Assembly (NCBI RefSeq): GCF_003031405.1
Contig: NZ_CP020469.1
Location: 2,852,001-2,916,000, forward strand
Reading direction: 5' to 3'
Length of the DNA stretch: 64,000 nucleotides
Source: Halomonas sp. 'Soap Lake #6'
GTDB lineage: Bacteria > Pseudomonadota > Gammaproteobacteria > Pseudomonadales > Halomonadaceae
The first letter of the stretch is position 1. Each line of letters begins with the position of its first letter. This document shows positions 35,177 through 42,702 of this stretch, one piece after another. The translations under genes were made by a program, and so were the position numbers. The notes under the pieces are model-generated. The model ran no database searches. It was not told the origin of the DNA and saw nothing but the letters and a program-made list of their open reading frames with translations.

Positions 35177-36538
35177 ATGTCACAACGCCGACGCCCTACT
35201 CTTAGCGACGCAGAAGTCTCAGCACTCACTCAATTAGCCAACGGCAATGCCCTGTACCGACAACACGAAGCTAACCGTAAGGCGCAGCAGGCGTCTAGCT
35301 TCCCACTGTTTCACTCGACGTCACCCGCCTGCGAGGCTCAACCGGGTGGCATGAAGATATTGATGATTTCAGATGCCTACTTCCCACGCGTTAACGGTGT
35401 CTCTACCTCCATTGCCAGCTTTCGCGGCGCCCTTGAGCGTCTAGGCCACTCTGTCACACTGGCTTGCCCTGCCTACCCAGTGGGCCAGATGGATGAGCCG
35501 GGCGTGCTGCGAATTCGCTCGCGCCAAGTACCTGGCGATCCAGAGGATCGTATGATGCGTTACAGGGACCTGCTCGCCCTAACGCCGCAGCTTGCCGCAG
35601 AGGCCTTCGACCTTATTCATGTCCATACGCCCTTTACCGCCCATTATGCTGGTGTTGCCCTGGGTCGTCGGCTCGGGCTTCCAGTGATAGCGACCTACCA
35701 CACCCTGTTTGAGGAGTATCTGCACCACTACATCCACTGGATTCCACGACGCTGGTTGCGCCTTGCCGCGCGGCGACTTTCAGTACACCAGTGTCAGCAG
35801 CTCAACGCCCTAGTGGCGCCCTCCCAAGCGATGCAACAAACACTAACCCGCTACGGCGTAACCACGCTAACTACAGTGGTTTCAACCGGCCTGTCACTGG
35901 AGACGTTTTGCCAGCCCCAGGATAAGAGCGACTTTCGATCCCACTATGGCTTAGCGCAGAAGGCCCGTTTACTGCTTTATGTTGGCCGTGCCGCCTTTGA
36001 GAAGAACATCGATTTTCTCATCGATATGCTGCCCAAAGTATTGGCCGAACACCCCACTACCCTACTGATTATTACCGGCGAAGGCCCGGCCCATGACACG
36101 CTGGTGCGGCGCGCCCAGGAAATGGGCGTGGCAGAATCGGTGCTATTTCTTGGCTATCTTGGCCGCAACGGCCCACTGCAAGCCGCCTACCGCGCCGCCG
36201 ACGTTTTTGTGTTTGCATCACGTACGGAAACCCAGGGGCTGGTACTGCTGGAAGCGATGGCGTTGGGCACGCCGGTGGTTTCCACCGCCATGATGGGGAC
36301 CCTTGATGTGTTGAAGGACGGAGAAGGCTGCCTAATCGCCGACGAGAACCATGACCACTTCTCTACCAAGGTGAACCAACTATTAAACGATGAAGCCCTG
36401 CGCCAACAACTTGCCAAACGCGCCCAAATCTACGCCGCCAGCTGGCACGAGGATGTCAAAAGTGCGGAGCTGGTTGCTCTTTATCGCAAGGTGACGGCTG
36501 AGCGTTTGGCTAAGCAAGAGGCGCCAGGGACACCTTGA
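35177..36538 (+). CDS. Glycosyltransferase family 4 protein
   Basis: This 453-residue GT-B enzyme has an N-terminal disordered segment of about 58 residues and then MKILMISDAYFPRVNGVSTS, the donor-free N-domain of GT4. The catalytic-domain part has LYVGRAAFEKNIDFLIDML, and the nucleotide-sugar site is FASRTETQGLVLLEAMALG with the conserved EX7E pattern. It resembles lipid or alpha-glucosyl transferases of the MgtA/diacylglycerol type. The acceptor is not known. ATG at 35177 is chosen; the TTG at 35144 lacks a ribosome site. Confidence 0.85.
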   Translation: MSQRRRPTLSDAEVSALTQLANGNALYRQHEANRKAQQASSFPLFHSTSPACEAQPGGMKILMISDAYFPRVNGVSTSIASFRGALERLGHSVTLACPAYPVGQMDEPGVLRIRSRQVPGDPEDRMMRYRDLLALTPQLAAEAFDLIHVHTPFTAHYAGVALGRRLGLPVIATYHTLFEEYLHHYIHWIPRRWLRLAARRLSVHQCQQLNALVAPSQAMQQTLTRYGVTTLTTVVSTGLSLETFCQPQDKSDFRSHYGLAQKARLLLYVGRAAFEKNIDFLIDMLPKVLAEHPTTLLIITGEGPAHDTLVRRAQEMGVAESVLFLGYLGRNGPLQAAYRAADVFVFASRTETQGLVLLEAMALGTPVVSTAMMGTLDVLKDGEGCLIADENHDHFSTKVNQLLNDEALRQQLAKRAQIYAASWHEDVKSAELVALYRKVTAERLAKQEAPGTP

Positions 36539-36620
36539 TGCTGGCTGCTAATACCAAAATATTGGCTTCGAACACCAAGTTGTCTTGAGTACGCTTTAAT
36601 AGATCATGGGGAGGAAATGG

Positions 36621-37547
36621 CTAATCTCCCCGAGAGATACCGTCAATCACTAGCCTAATTTGATCTCGCAACCAAACCAACCCAACATCTTTATCCGTCC
36701 ATACCGCCCAGTTCATGGTTACTGGCGGAAAACTGAGAGGAATCGGCATTTCACAAAATGCCAGCCCGAATAGCGGTGCATACTGCTCGGCAATCCTTCT
36801 GGGCACGGTCGCCACAATAGGTGCATTACGTGCCGCGGCAAGCAACGGCATAAAGTCAGGTGCTGCCAAGATGACATTAAGCTCTATTCCTAAACCACCC
36901 AAGGCATCACCGACACAGCCTGCCACATTTGCCGTCTGGGATAGCACCGCATGTCGAGCGCCAAGATAGTCGTCACGCGACAATGGCGGGGTCAATCGAC
37001 AGAGAGCAGCATTAAAGCAGCAGGCCACATTGGATTCGAACAGCACTTCTCCTCGGTGGCGCGACTGTTTACAGCCAATAGCCAAATCAATTTCGCCCGA
37101 ATCCATCATTAGATCCACGGTTTCGACTGAAACCGCACGGCTTAACAGCCGGACACCCGGTGCAGTTGATTGCAGCCGATCCATCAATGCAGGCAGCAGA
37201 ACCATCTCCATCTCACCGGTAATACCCACTCGAAAAACCCGGTCTGCTGTTTGTGGCTCAAAACTATCCGTTGCCTGCAGCGCACTTTGCGCCTGGGTCA
37301 AAGCAGCCCGTACCGGTCCTGCCAGCGCTCTTGCCTTAGCCGTTGGTTGCATCTTTTGCCCGACACGGACGAACAGGTCATCCTGCAATAACATCCGCAG
37401 CGTCGATAAATTATGGCTCATTGCCGACTGGCCAATGCGGAGCTTCTCAGCAGATTTGGTTACACTCAACTCTTGCATCATTGCGTCAAACGCGATCATG
37501 AGGTTGAGGTCAAACGAACGTAAATTGAAATGATCAATATTATCCAT
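36621..37547 (-). CDS. LysR-family transcription regulator
   Basis: This 308-residue protein has an N-terminal HTH (LRSFDLNLMIAFDAMMQE, then SAEKLRIGQSAMSHNLSTLR) and a LysR substrate-binding domain. It begins with FNLRSFDLNL, as in NodD/LeuO-like regulators. It faces away from the MBL hydrolase gene 108 bp upstream, the classic arrangement in which LysR controls the divergent gene. The start at 37547 (MDNIDHF) fits the family better than the one 3 codons earlier. Confidence 0.87.
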   Translation of the reverse strand: MDNIDHFNLRSFDLNLMIAFDAMMQELSVTKSAEKLRIGQSAMSHNLSTLRMLLQDDLFVRVGQKMQPTAKARALAGPVRAALTQAQSALQATDSFEPQTADRVFRVGITGEMEMVLLPALMDRLQSTAPGVRLLSRAVSVETVDLMMDSGEIDLAIGCKQSRHRGEVLFESNVACCFNAALCRLTPPLSRDDYLGARHAVLSQTANVAGCVGDALGGLGIELNVILAAPDFMPLLAAARNAPIVATVPRRIAEQYAPLFGLAFCEMPIPLSFPPVTMNWAVWTDKDVGLVWLRDQIRLVIDGISRGD

Positions 37548-37654
37548 GACTGGCATCGATTTGATTGCTAACCGATGAAAATATACCTTTTCTTCACCGC
37601 GTTACAAGCCGCCGGTTAAATATCGGCCATTTAAATTGAGTGGGGAGTGTTTTG

Positions 37655-38638
37655 ATGATTTCACGCAGAGATATGCTTAAAGGCTCGCTTGCTGCCGTTG
37701 CCATCGGAGCGGCGGCCAGCACCGTGTTCATTCCATTACATGCCGTAGCCAAAGCACCGCTGGTTGGCACGCAGGCGCCGGGCTATTACCGCTTGATGGT
37801 GGGTGATGTCGAAGTCACCGCGCTTTCGGATGGTACTGGTCTGTTTCCGATTGCCGACCTTTACCTGAACATCACGCCCGAACAAGCCCGCACGGCACTT
37901 GCCAATGCGTTTCAAGGCACACCAACCCATCTGTCGGTCAATGCCTATCTGTTGAATTTCGGCGACCGGCTTATTCTTTTGGATGCTGGCACCAGTGACC
38001 TGATGGGCCCATCCCTGGGCAAACTGACAAGCAACATCATCGCATCAGGCTATCACCCCGACCAGATTGATGATGTGGTGATTACCCACATTCACCCCGA
38101 CCATGTCGGAGGGCTTGTCCTGAATGGCCAAAAGGTGTTTACCAACGCCATGGTGCATGTACCGAAACTAGATGCAGAATATTGGTTTAGTGCTGAAAAT
38201 CGTGAACAGGCCCCTGACGATGCCAAGCAGTTCTTTGATCAGGCTGTCTCGTCAACAAAGCCTTATCTCGATAGCGATATGCTCAGCACCTACGACACAG
38301 GTGCGCCAGCTATTCCAGGGATGATTAACTCAACCCACCGCCCAGGCCACACCCCCGGCCATAGTGCATTATGGTTTGAAAGCAACGGCGAAAAATTTGT
38401 CTATTGGGGCGATATCACCCATGGCGATGTCGTGCAGTTCGACGATCCTGGCGTGGCAATTGCCTTTGACGTTGACCCGGATCAGGCGGTCATCACTCGC
38501 GAAGCAGCCTTTGCCGAAGCCGTCGCAGAGAAGTACATGGTGGCAGGTTGCCATATCGCATTCCCAGGTATCGGGTACGTGGTCGAAGACAGCACCATGT
38601 TTGATTGGGTAGCCATAAATTATCGCGCCGATGTCTGA
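37655..38638 (+). CDS. Tat-exported metallo-beta-lactamase-fold hydrolase (methyl parathion hydrolase-like)
   Basis: This 327-residue protein begins with the twin-arginine signal ISRRDMLKGSLAAVAIGAAA and a cleavage region near AVAKA. The mature part has GDVEVTALSDGTGLFP, LLDAGTSDLMGP, the zinc motif THIHPDHVGGL, PGHTPGHSALW and YWGDITHGDVVQF. This layout is close to methyl parathion hydrolase and quorum-quenching lactonase-like enzymes. It should act in the periplasm on an ester or lactone. GGGGAG precedes the ATG. The LysR gene upstream is the likely regulator. Confidence 0.86.
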   Translation: MISRRDMLKGSLAAVAIGAAASTVFIPLHAVAKAPLVGTQAPGYYRLMVGDVEVTALSDGTGLFPIADLYLNITPEQARTALANAFQGTPTHLSVNAYLLNFGDRLILLDAGTSDLMGPSLGKLTSNIIASGYHPDQIDDVVITHIHPDHVGGLVLNGQKVFTNAMVHVPKLDAEYWFSAENREQAPDDAKQFFDQAVSSTKPYLDSDMLSTYDTGAPAIPGMINSTHRPGHTPGHSALWFESNGEKFVYWGDITHGDVVQFDDPGVAIAFDVDPDQAVITREAAFAEAVAEKYMVAGCHIAFPGIGYVVEDSTMFDWVAINYRADV

Positions 38639-38783
38639 CCACCCTTCCCAACCTCGAACTGCAAATATCACGCGCAGTCATTCCCACATGCTCGACCAAG
38701 GGTTAGACGGCCTGGGAAGCAGCTATCACATCTAAACGCAGCTATCTGCGAGCATGCACTAACCGCCAGGAGAAAACAGGCAT

Positions 38784-38820
38784 AAAAAAAGGGCTTAACG
38801 CGATAAACGTTAAGCCCTTT
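38784..38820 (-). terminator. Original tRNA-Leu terminator, now separated from its gene
   Basis: AAAGGGCTTAACG pairs perfectly with CGTTAAGCCCTTT (13 bp, loop of 7). Read on the minus strand it ends in seven U residues. It abuts the left att copy directly, so before integration it lay just after the tRNA-Leu 3' end. Confidence 0.85.
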
Positions 38821-38822
38821 TG

Positions 38823-38882
38823 AAATATGGTGCCGGTGGCCAGACTCGAACTGGCACACCCGTAAAGGCGGCGGATTTTGAA
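38823..38882 (-). repeat. Left attachment site: 60-bp copy of the tRNA-Leu 3' part
   Basis: This segment is identical over 60 bp to 50069-50128. It contains the tRNA 3' half from the anticodon loop to the CCA end plus 5 bp beyond, and stops after TTTTGAA. The anticodon-side 5' half is absent, so this copy cannot be a tRNA. Confidence 0.95.
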
Positions 38883-39002
38883 GCCTTGGCGTACCTGCTC
38901 ATTGCGTCACACTACATTGATTTAAAAGGAATTTCACATAGAAAAATGCTCGTTTTGGCTCGCTATAGCTAAGTTTTGTTGTCGCTATGTGGACACCTTG
39001 CG

Positions 39003-40133
39003 CTATTTTCTACTCGCCTTCAGCAGCCTTTCTGTCACCTCCCCTATATCTTTTAAGGCATCTGTAGGTTTCGGCTCCACATCGGAACGATCTAATAAAT
39101 CTTTATTAAAAATGAAATCTTCATACTTACGAATACTACTTTCACAATCTACGCCTGAGTCCTGCACAAACTTCATGTATCCTTCAATGTAAAAGGCAAT
39201 AACAGCTTTAAACTCATAGTCCTCTAGCTTTCTAGCATTACGTTGATATATATCAAGAACGACTCTAAAAAAATAAACACCTAGAAAAATTATGGTAGAG
39301 GATATTAGTAGCATTTTAACATCATAAAGTCTTATCTCTTGCCAAAAAGGAACTCTTACCCCCCCTTCCCCTAAACTATAACCACTTAAAAAGTTACTAT
39401 CGCTTATCAAAAGATAAGCTACAAAACCAAAGTACATTAACGTTATAGCGCCAATAAATATAGTTAGCGAAAAACTCACCATCACTCGAGTTTTTACCGA
39501 CTTCTCCAGGTTATGAAATGCTTTAGATGAGTATAAAAAACTTGTATCACCTCTTAGGTAGCTCAAGCTTTCTTTTATATCATTTAGCTCTTTGGCTAAC
39601 CTAGCTTCTCTATTTTCATAACTTTTAAACTTATCTTCAACTTCTTTGCGAATAAAAGAATCTGCAGCATTTATTTTTCTAAACTGAGATAATTTTTCTT
39701 TATCTATAGAAACATACTTCCTATAGCAACTGAATAGATTCTCCTTACTTTTATTATTAGATTTTATAAACCCCCTTACTTCCTGCAAGTTATCAACTTC
39801 TTCTTTTACTTTTAAATTACCACTAATCTCGTAGATCTCGTTCAAAAAAACAATTAAAACATCAAGAATAACCACTTCGTTATTATTTTTTATTGATTGA
39901 ATATCAAACAGTTTTTTTACTTCTTCAATTAATGTATCTTTGTAAAATTCCCATGGATCGGCACCCTCATTTTCCTGAAGGCTTTTCTTATACTTAATAA
40001 TTAATTTAAAATAGCCATCTAATGTATTTGTTTTTTTACCTGACACAACACTAAAGCTATCTCTATCTTTTTTATTTATATATTGCCCTAGCACTTTAAT
40101 ATAATCTTCTTGTCTTATTCTTTTGTAACTCAT
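39003..40133 (-). CDS. Two-TM, coiled-coil protein of unknown function (prophage cargo)
   Basis: I do not recognise a family. The 376-residue protein is Lys/Glu/Asn rich and its gene is much more AT-rich than its neighbours. The cytoplasmic N-terminal part (about 1-200) is helical with a likely coiled coil (ENREARLAKELNDIKESL). Two hydrophobic segments follow, near VMVSFSLTIFIGAITLMYFG and LLISSTIIFLGVYFFRVVL, then an 85-residue cytoplasmic tail. It lies at the att end, on the opposite strand to the phage genes, where accessory genes of temperate phages often sit. AGGGGAG precedes the ATG at 40133. A superinfection-exclusion or anti-phage role is a guess. Confidence 0.8.
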   Translation of the reverse strand: MSYKRIRQEDYIKVLGQYINKKDRDSFSVVSGKKTNTLDGYFKLIIKYKKSLQENEGADPWEFYKDTLIEEVKKLFDIQSIKNNNEVVILDVLIVFLNEIYEISGNLKVKEEVDNLQEVRGFIKSNNKSKENLFSCYRKYVSIDKEKLSQFRKINAADSFIRKEVEDKFKSYENREARLAKELNDIKESLSYLRGDTSFLYSSKAFHNLEKSVKTRVMVSFSLTIFIGAITLMYFGFVAYLLISDSNFLSGYSLGEGGVRVPFWQEIRLYDVKMLLISSTIIFLGVYFFRVVLDIYQRNARKLEDYEFKAVIAFYIEGYMKFVQDSGVDCESSIRKYEDFIFNKDLLDRSDVEPKPTDALKDIGEVTERLLKASRK

Positions 40134-40369
40134 CCCCACTCCCCTTTAATCAAAATCAATCTCTAGGCATTATTTTAATACCAATTAATATAAAACCACT
40201 TCTAAAAAATTAATGCTCAAGCACTTAATCACAAACCTTTTACAGCCAACCATAAAAGTGTAGCGTCATACAATTATTCTAAACTCCATTAAACGGCCAC
40301 ACCAAAAAACAATTTATAAATGGATTATGCAGGTATCCCTCAAAACTCCGCAATGAATTTGCAATAATT

Positions 40370-40546
40370 CTATCTATATTTCCCACTACTTTTTTCCCTT
40401 TTCTTTTTCCATTTCTTTAACAGCTTACTTTCAAACCATATATACAAAACGGCAATTGCTGTCAGTATAATGGCCAATTTGATTACATGAAAAAAAATCT
40501 CCCTCATTGCATCTTCGGGCCCCACAACCATTCCCCCTTTATCCAC
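40370..40546 (-). CDS. Small single-TM protein downstream of the repressor
   Basis: This short basic-tailed membrane protein of about 58 residues has one hydrophobic helix (IKLAIILTAIAVLYIWF) followed by KLLKKWKKKREK. The start is uncertain: a GTG at 40546 with AGGGGG 8 nt upstream is preferred, while an ATG at 40531 or a TTG at 40579 is possible. It lies just behind the repressor gene on the same strand, so it may be expressed in the lysogen. Function unknown. Confidence 0.45.
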   Translation of the reverse strand: MDKGGMVVGPEDAMREIFFHVIKLAIILTAIAVLYIWFESKLLKKWKKKREKSSGKYR

Positions 40547-40588
40547 AATGCCTTCCCCCTGAATACCATCTATCCACAACCCGTTGTG

Positions 40589-40873
40589 CTAGTTGGTACC
40601 CGTCCCCGTTTTCTTCAACGTACGGCGTGCCCGCTCTATGTCCGGGCTTACTTGTCCGCACCCTTCATCTACCTGATCAGTCATCAGCCAAAGCGTGTAC
40701 TTAGTAAATGCCTTGCTCACATCAGCTAATAGTTTCCCTGATGGGCCACTACGCCCAGTTTCAATATTGATCAGTGTTTGCTTAGGCACATCGATGAGAT
40801 CGCAGAAGGCTTGGCGTCCCATCTCCTCCGCTTCTCGTATTTCACGCACTTTTTTGCCAAGTTCGCTTGACAT
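40589..40873 (-). CDS. XRE/Cro-CI-type repressor of the prophage
   Basis: This 94-residue protein has a lambda-repressor-like HTH (LGKKVREIREAEEMGRQAFC, then LIDVPKQTLINIETGRSGPS) and a short C-terminal tail, with no peptidase domain. It is transcribed away from the phage early genes, with operator-like direct repeats just upstream. It is therefore the probable lysogeny repressor. Confidence 0.88.
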   Translation of the reverse strand: MSSELGKKVREIREAEEMGRQAFCDLIDVPKQTLINIETGRSGPSGKLLADVSKAFTKYTLWLMTDQVDEGCGQVSPDIERARRTLKKTGTGTN

Positions 40874-40891
40874 ATATTTATTTCTGCCTAT

Positions 40892-40926
40892 ATTCAGATA
40901 TAGATACTGTATTCAAATCTAGATAC
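40892..40926. promoter_or_regulatory. Operator-like direct repeats in the prophage switch region
   Basis: ATTCAGATATAGATAC (40892-40907) and ATTCAAATCTAGATAC (40911-40926) match at 14 of 16 positions and start 19 bp apart, in the gap between the divergent repressor and HTH genes. Confidence 0.65.
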
Positions 40927-40984
40927 ACACGAAACCATCTCTGATTTGAAGATAACACAACATGCCACAGTGAGCAGGTACAGC

Positions 40985-41194
40985 ATGGAAACGAGCAACA
41001 CGCCCCACGTCCCCGCGCCCCAGGTGCCCGTTATGACGATCGAGCGTTTCTCAGAGCTAACAGGCCTTTCCCCCGACACTGTGCGGGGCCAGCTTAACCA
41101 GGGAAACCTCCCCCTTATTAAGGTGGGGCGTCGTCGCCTCGTGAATGTCGCGCTCTTTACCGCTGAGTGCCTGCAATCGGAGGACTGGAGCTAA
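40985..41194 (+). CDS. Small HTH protein (excisionase/Cro-like)
   Basis: This 69-residue protein has a winged-HTH of MerR/AlpA/excisionase type: MTIERFSELTGLSPDTVRGQ, then NLPLIKVGRRRLVNVALF. It is divergent from the XRE repressor and first in the rightward phage operon. It is thus a candidate for Cro-like control or for directing the integrase to excision. ATG 40985 is preferred to the TTG at 40946. Its stop overlaps the next start by 1 bp. Confidence 0.75.
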   Translation: METSNTPHVPAPQVPVMTIERFSELTGLSPDTVRGQLNQGNLPLIKVGRRRLVNVALFTAECLQSEDWS

Positions 41195-41880
41195 TGACTG
41201 CTATCGCCCCCCAAGCCCCCGTTGTCACTCTTAGCGTGCCTAATGCGCTCGTGGACACCGATACCTTAGCTATCAACGTTCAAGAGCTCTTGATGGACGA
41301 CCTGCCCACTCCTGGCTTGGTGTTGCTTCACCAGCACATTGCAAAAGATTATGAAGACGGTGGTTTCAGCTTCATCAACGTCCCAGCGGCGCACATGCTC
41401 GCCCTAGACCTTGACGATGCCACTATTACCCAAGTGTTCAAGCTTAACGAAGATCACCGTTACAGCATCCTTTTCAAGCACCTGCACCACGCTCTGGCTT
41501 ACCTCGCCAAGCACTACGGCCTATCCCTGGCCGATCCTCGCGACCCCGCACCTGCCAACGCCTCCCCTCGTCGTTCGGTCATTGTGGTACCCGCGCCTTT
41601 ATCCACACCCCCACGGCTAACGCGTCGCCCGCTATCCACAACGGCCTTTAGCCCTTTCGGAGTTATGCACATGAGTAAAAAACAGCCCATTCGGGTCTTT
41701 CTCGACCAAGAGATTCACAGCCGGTACTTGATCCAGGCAGGCACCAACGGCTTGACCCCCTCTGCCTTGGGGGAACACCTGATTCAGTACGGTCTTACCC
41801 AGCTGGAACGCGGCGAAAAAGCCCCGCTGAATGCTCCTGCTGGTGACGCCTCCCCCGCTCCCCACGGCAACGAGGCTTGA
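41194..41880 (+). CDS. Prophage early protein with C-terminal ribbon-helix-helix-like segment
   Basis: This 228-residue protein has an unrecognised N-terminal domain (about 1-120, with LVLLHQHIAKDYEDGGFSFI), a Pro/Arg/Ser-rich linker, and a C-terminal 69-residue part (MSKKQPIRVFLDQEIHSRYL to LIQYGLTQLERG) that looks like a ribbon-helix-helix DNA-binding unit. An internal ATG at 41671 with CGGAG upstream could also produce the C-terminal part alone. It starts within the TAA of the HTH gene (TAATG). Confidence 0.65.
   Translation: MTAIAPQAPVVTLSVPNALVDTDTLAINVQELLMDDLPTPGLVLLHQHIAKDYEDGGFSFINVPAAHMLALDLDDATITQVFKLNEDHRYSILFKHLHHALAYLAKHYGLSLADPRDPAPANASPRRSVIVVPAPLSTPPRLTRRPLSTTAFSPFGVMHMSKKQPIRVFLDQEIHSRYLIQAGTNGLTPSALGEHLIQYGLTQLERGEKAPLNAPAGDASPAPHGNEA
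41671..41880 (+). CDS. Possible internal-start RHH protein
   Basis: In the same frame as the longer gene, TTTCGGAG lies 8-9 nt before the ATG at 41671. Translation from here would give a free 69-residue ribbon-helix-helix-like protein. The Pro/Arg linker before it looks less constrained than either side, which supports two separate domains. The alternative product has not been shown. Confidence 0.35.
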   Translation: MSKKQPIRVFLDQEIHSRYLIQAGTNGLTPSALGEHLIQYGLTQLERGEKAPLNAPAGDASPAPHGNEA

Positions 41881-41884
41881 TCCT

Positions 41885-42247
41885 GTGTCCCCTGCCCGTC
41901 ATCCGTCGCCCTTCGGTCGCACGGTGCCCTTAGCCAGCAACGGCCAGCCTGTCAACCCCTGGTCGGGGGTTGGAGCAGGGGTTGACAGGCTGGACGGTGT
42001 TGGCTGCCGTGCGACGCGACAGAAGGGCCACGGAGGGCGGGTAGGGGACTCCCCCTGCCTCGATTCCCGAGCTTTGAGGGAGCGGGGCCTGCGGTGCCTC
42101 CACGGTAGGGACTATGCACGGGCCGCGACGTACTACGCCGAGGCTGAATACCGTCTCTTAGTCGTCGATGGCATTACACCTGAAACCACTGAGCTAGCCA
42201 TTCTCGCGGACTACTGCCTAACCCAGGCCGCCAGAACCCAACGCTAA
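41885..42247 (+). CDS. Uncertain early prophage gene overlapping the large hairpin
   Basis: The frame is open from 41831 to 42247. The last 60 or so residues (RALRERGLRCLHGRDYARAA to LAILADYCLTQAARTQR) look like a real helical, TPR-like segment. The first half is encoded across a 133-nt inverted repeat and is Pro/Gly/Arg rich, so it may not be protein coding. No good ATG precedes the helical part. A GTG at 41885 with GAGG upstream is the best start. Confidence 0.4.
   Translation: MSPARHPSPFGRTVPLASNGQPVNPWSGVGAGVDRLDGVGCRATRQKGHGGRVGDSPCLDSRALRERGLRCLHGRDYARAATYYAEAEYRLLVVDGITPETTELAILADYCLTQAARTQR
41902..42034. repeat. Large inverted repeat, candidate phage origin or packaging signal
   Basis: The central arms CCAGCCTGTCAACCCCT (41944-41960) and AGGGGTTGACAGGCTGG (41977-41993) pair perfectly over 17 bp around a 16-nt loop. 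Outside them AGCCAGCAACGG/CCGTCCAG-side sequences pair at 9 of 12 positions. Further out GTCGCCCTTCGG.CGCACGG matches the complement of CCGTGCGACGCGACAGAAGG with a small bulge. Confidence 0.85.
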
Positions 42248-42265
42248 CGAAAAGGAAACACGACC

Positions 42266-42592
42266 ATGATCAACACTATTCACGCCCACGTTATTGGTGC
42301 CTCTCGCTACAGCATGGATAACGGCGTTAAGGGCGCAAAAATCACCATCATGCAGCCGTCTGCCACGGATAACGAAAACCAAATTGGTTATCAGGTCAGC
42401 ACCATGTCTGCACCTTATGAAATTCTCGATCAGCTCCACGCCCATGCGGTGCACATGCCTTGCAACATGGAGCTAGACATTGAATTTCGCTCCTCTGGCG
42501 GCAAAGCCACTCTGCACGTTCTCGCCGTCCGCAAACCCAACGCCACTGGTAGCGCCCATCCACCGGCTGCCACCAGCAGCGACAAGAAATAG
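42266..42592 (+). CDS. Probable ssDNA-binding protein (Ff gene V position)
   Basis: This 108-residue protein lies immediately before genes VII-IX-VIII, where Ff phages encode the ssDNA-binding protein pV that coats new genomes. It starts with a beta-rich segment (INTIHAHVIGASRYSMDNGV, then KGAKITIMQPS) and ends in a Ser/Thr/Pro/Lys tail, as in many small ssDNA-binding proteins. Direct similarity to Ff pV is weak by eye, so the call rests mainly on size and position. AAAAGGAAA precedes the ATG. Confidence 0.65.
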   Translation: MINTIHAHVIGASRYSMDNGVKGAKITIMQPSATDNENQIGYQVSTMSAPYEILDQLHAHAVHMPCNMELDIEFRSSGGKATLHVLAVRKPNATGSAHPPAATSSDKK

Positions 42593-42603
42593 GATTCTGA
42601 GCC

Positions 42604-42702
42604 ATGGACACGTCTGAACTCTCCGGTCTATGGCTCCTGGTTTATTGCGTCGGTCTCGTTCTCTGCTTCGGACTTGGCGCAATAAATGGGGGCCAACGAT
42701 GA
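42604..42702 (+). CDS. Minor tip protein pVII (Ff gene VII homologue)
   Basis: This 32-residue protein is one hydrophobic helix ending LVLCFGLGAINGGQR. Ff pVII, as I recall it, is 33 residues and ends VVLCFALGIIAGGQR, so the C-terminal half matches almost residue for residue. pVII sits at the tip that leaves the cell first and, with pIX, binds the packaging hairpin. The gene lies right after the ssDNA-binding gene, and its TGA overlaps the next ATG (ATGA). Confidence 0.85.
   Translation: MDTSELSGLWLLVYCVGLVLCFGLGAINGGQR

Larger units (their letters stand above)
38639..39002. other. Chromosome-prophage junction, gene-free 364 bp
   Basis: It holds the terminator 38784-38820, the left att copy 38823-38882 and, to the right, about 120 bp of AT-rich phage DNA. 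No gene is seen. Confidence 0.7.

Noticed and set aside
38823..38882. Second tRNA-Leu gene at the left end
   Set aside because: Only the 3' portion is present; the 5' half and anticodon stem partner are missing, so it is an att remnant.
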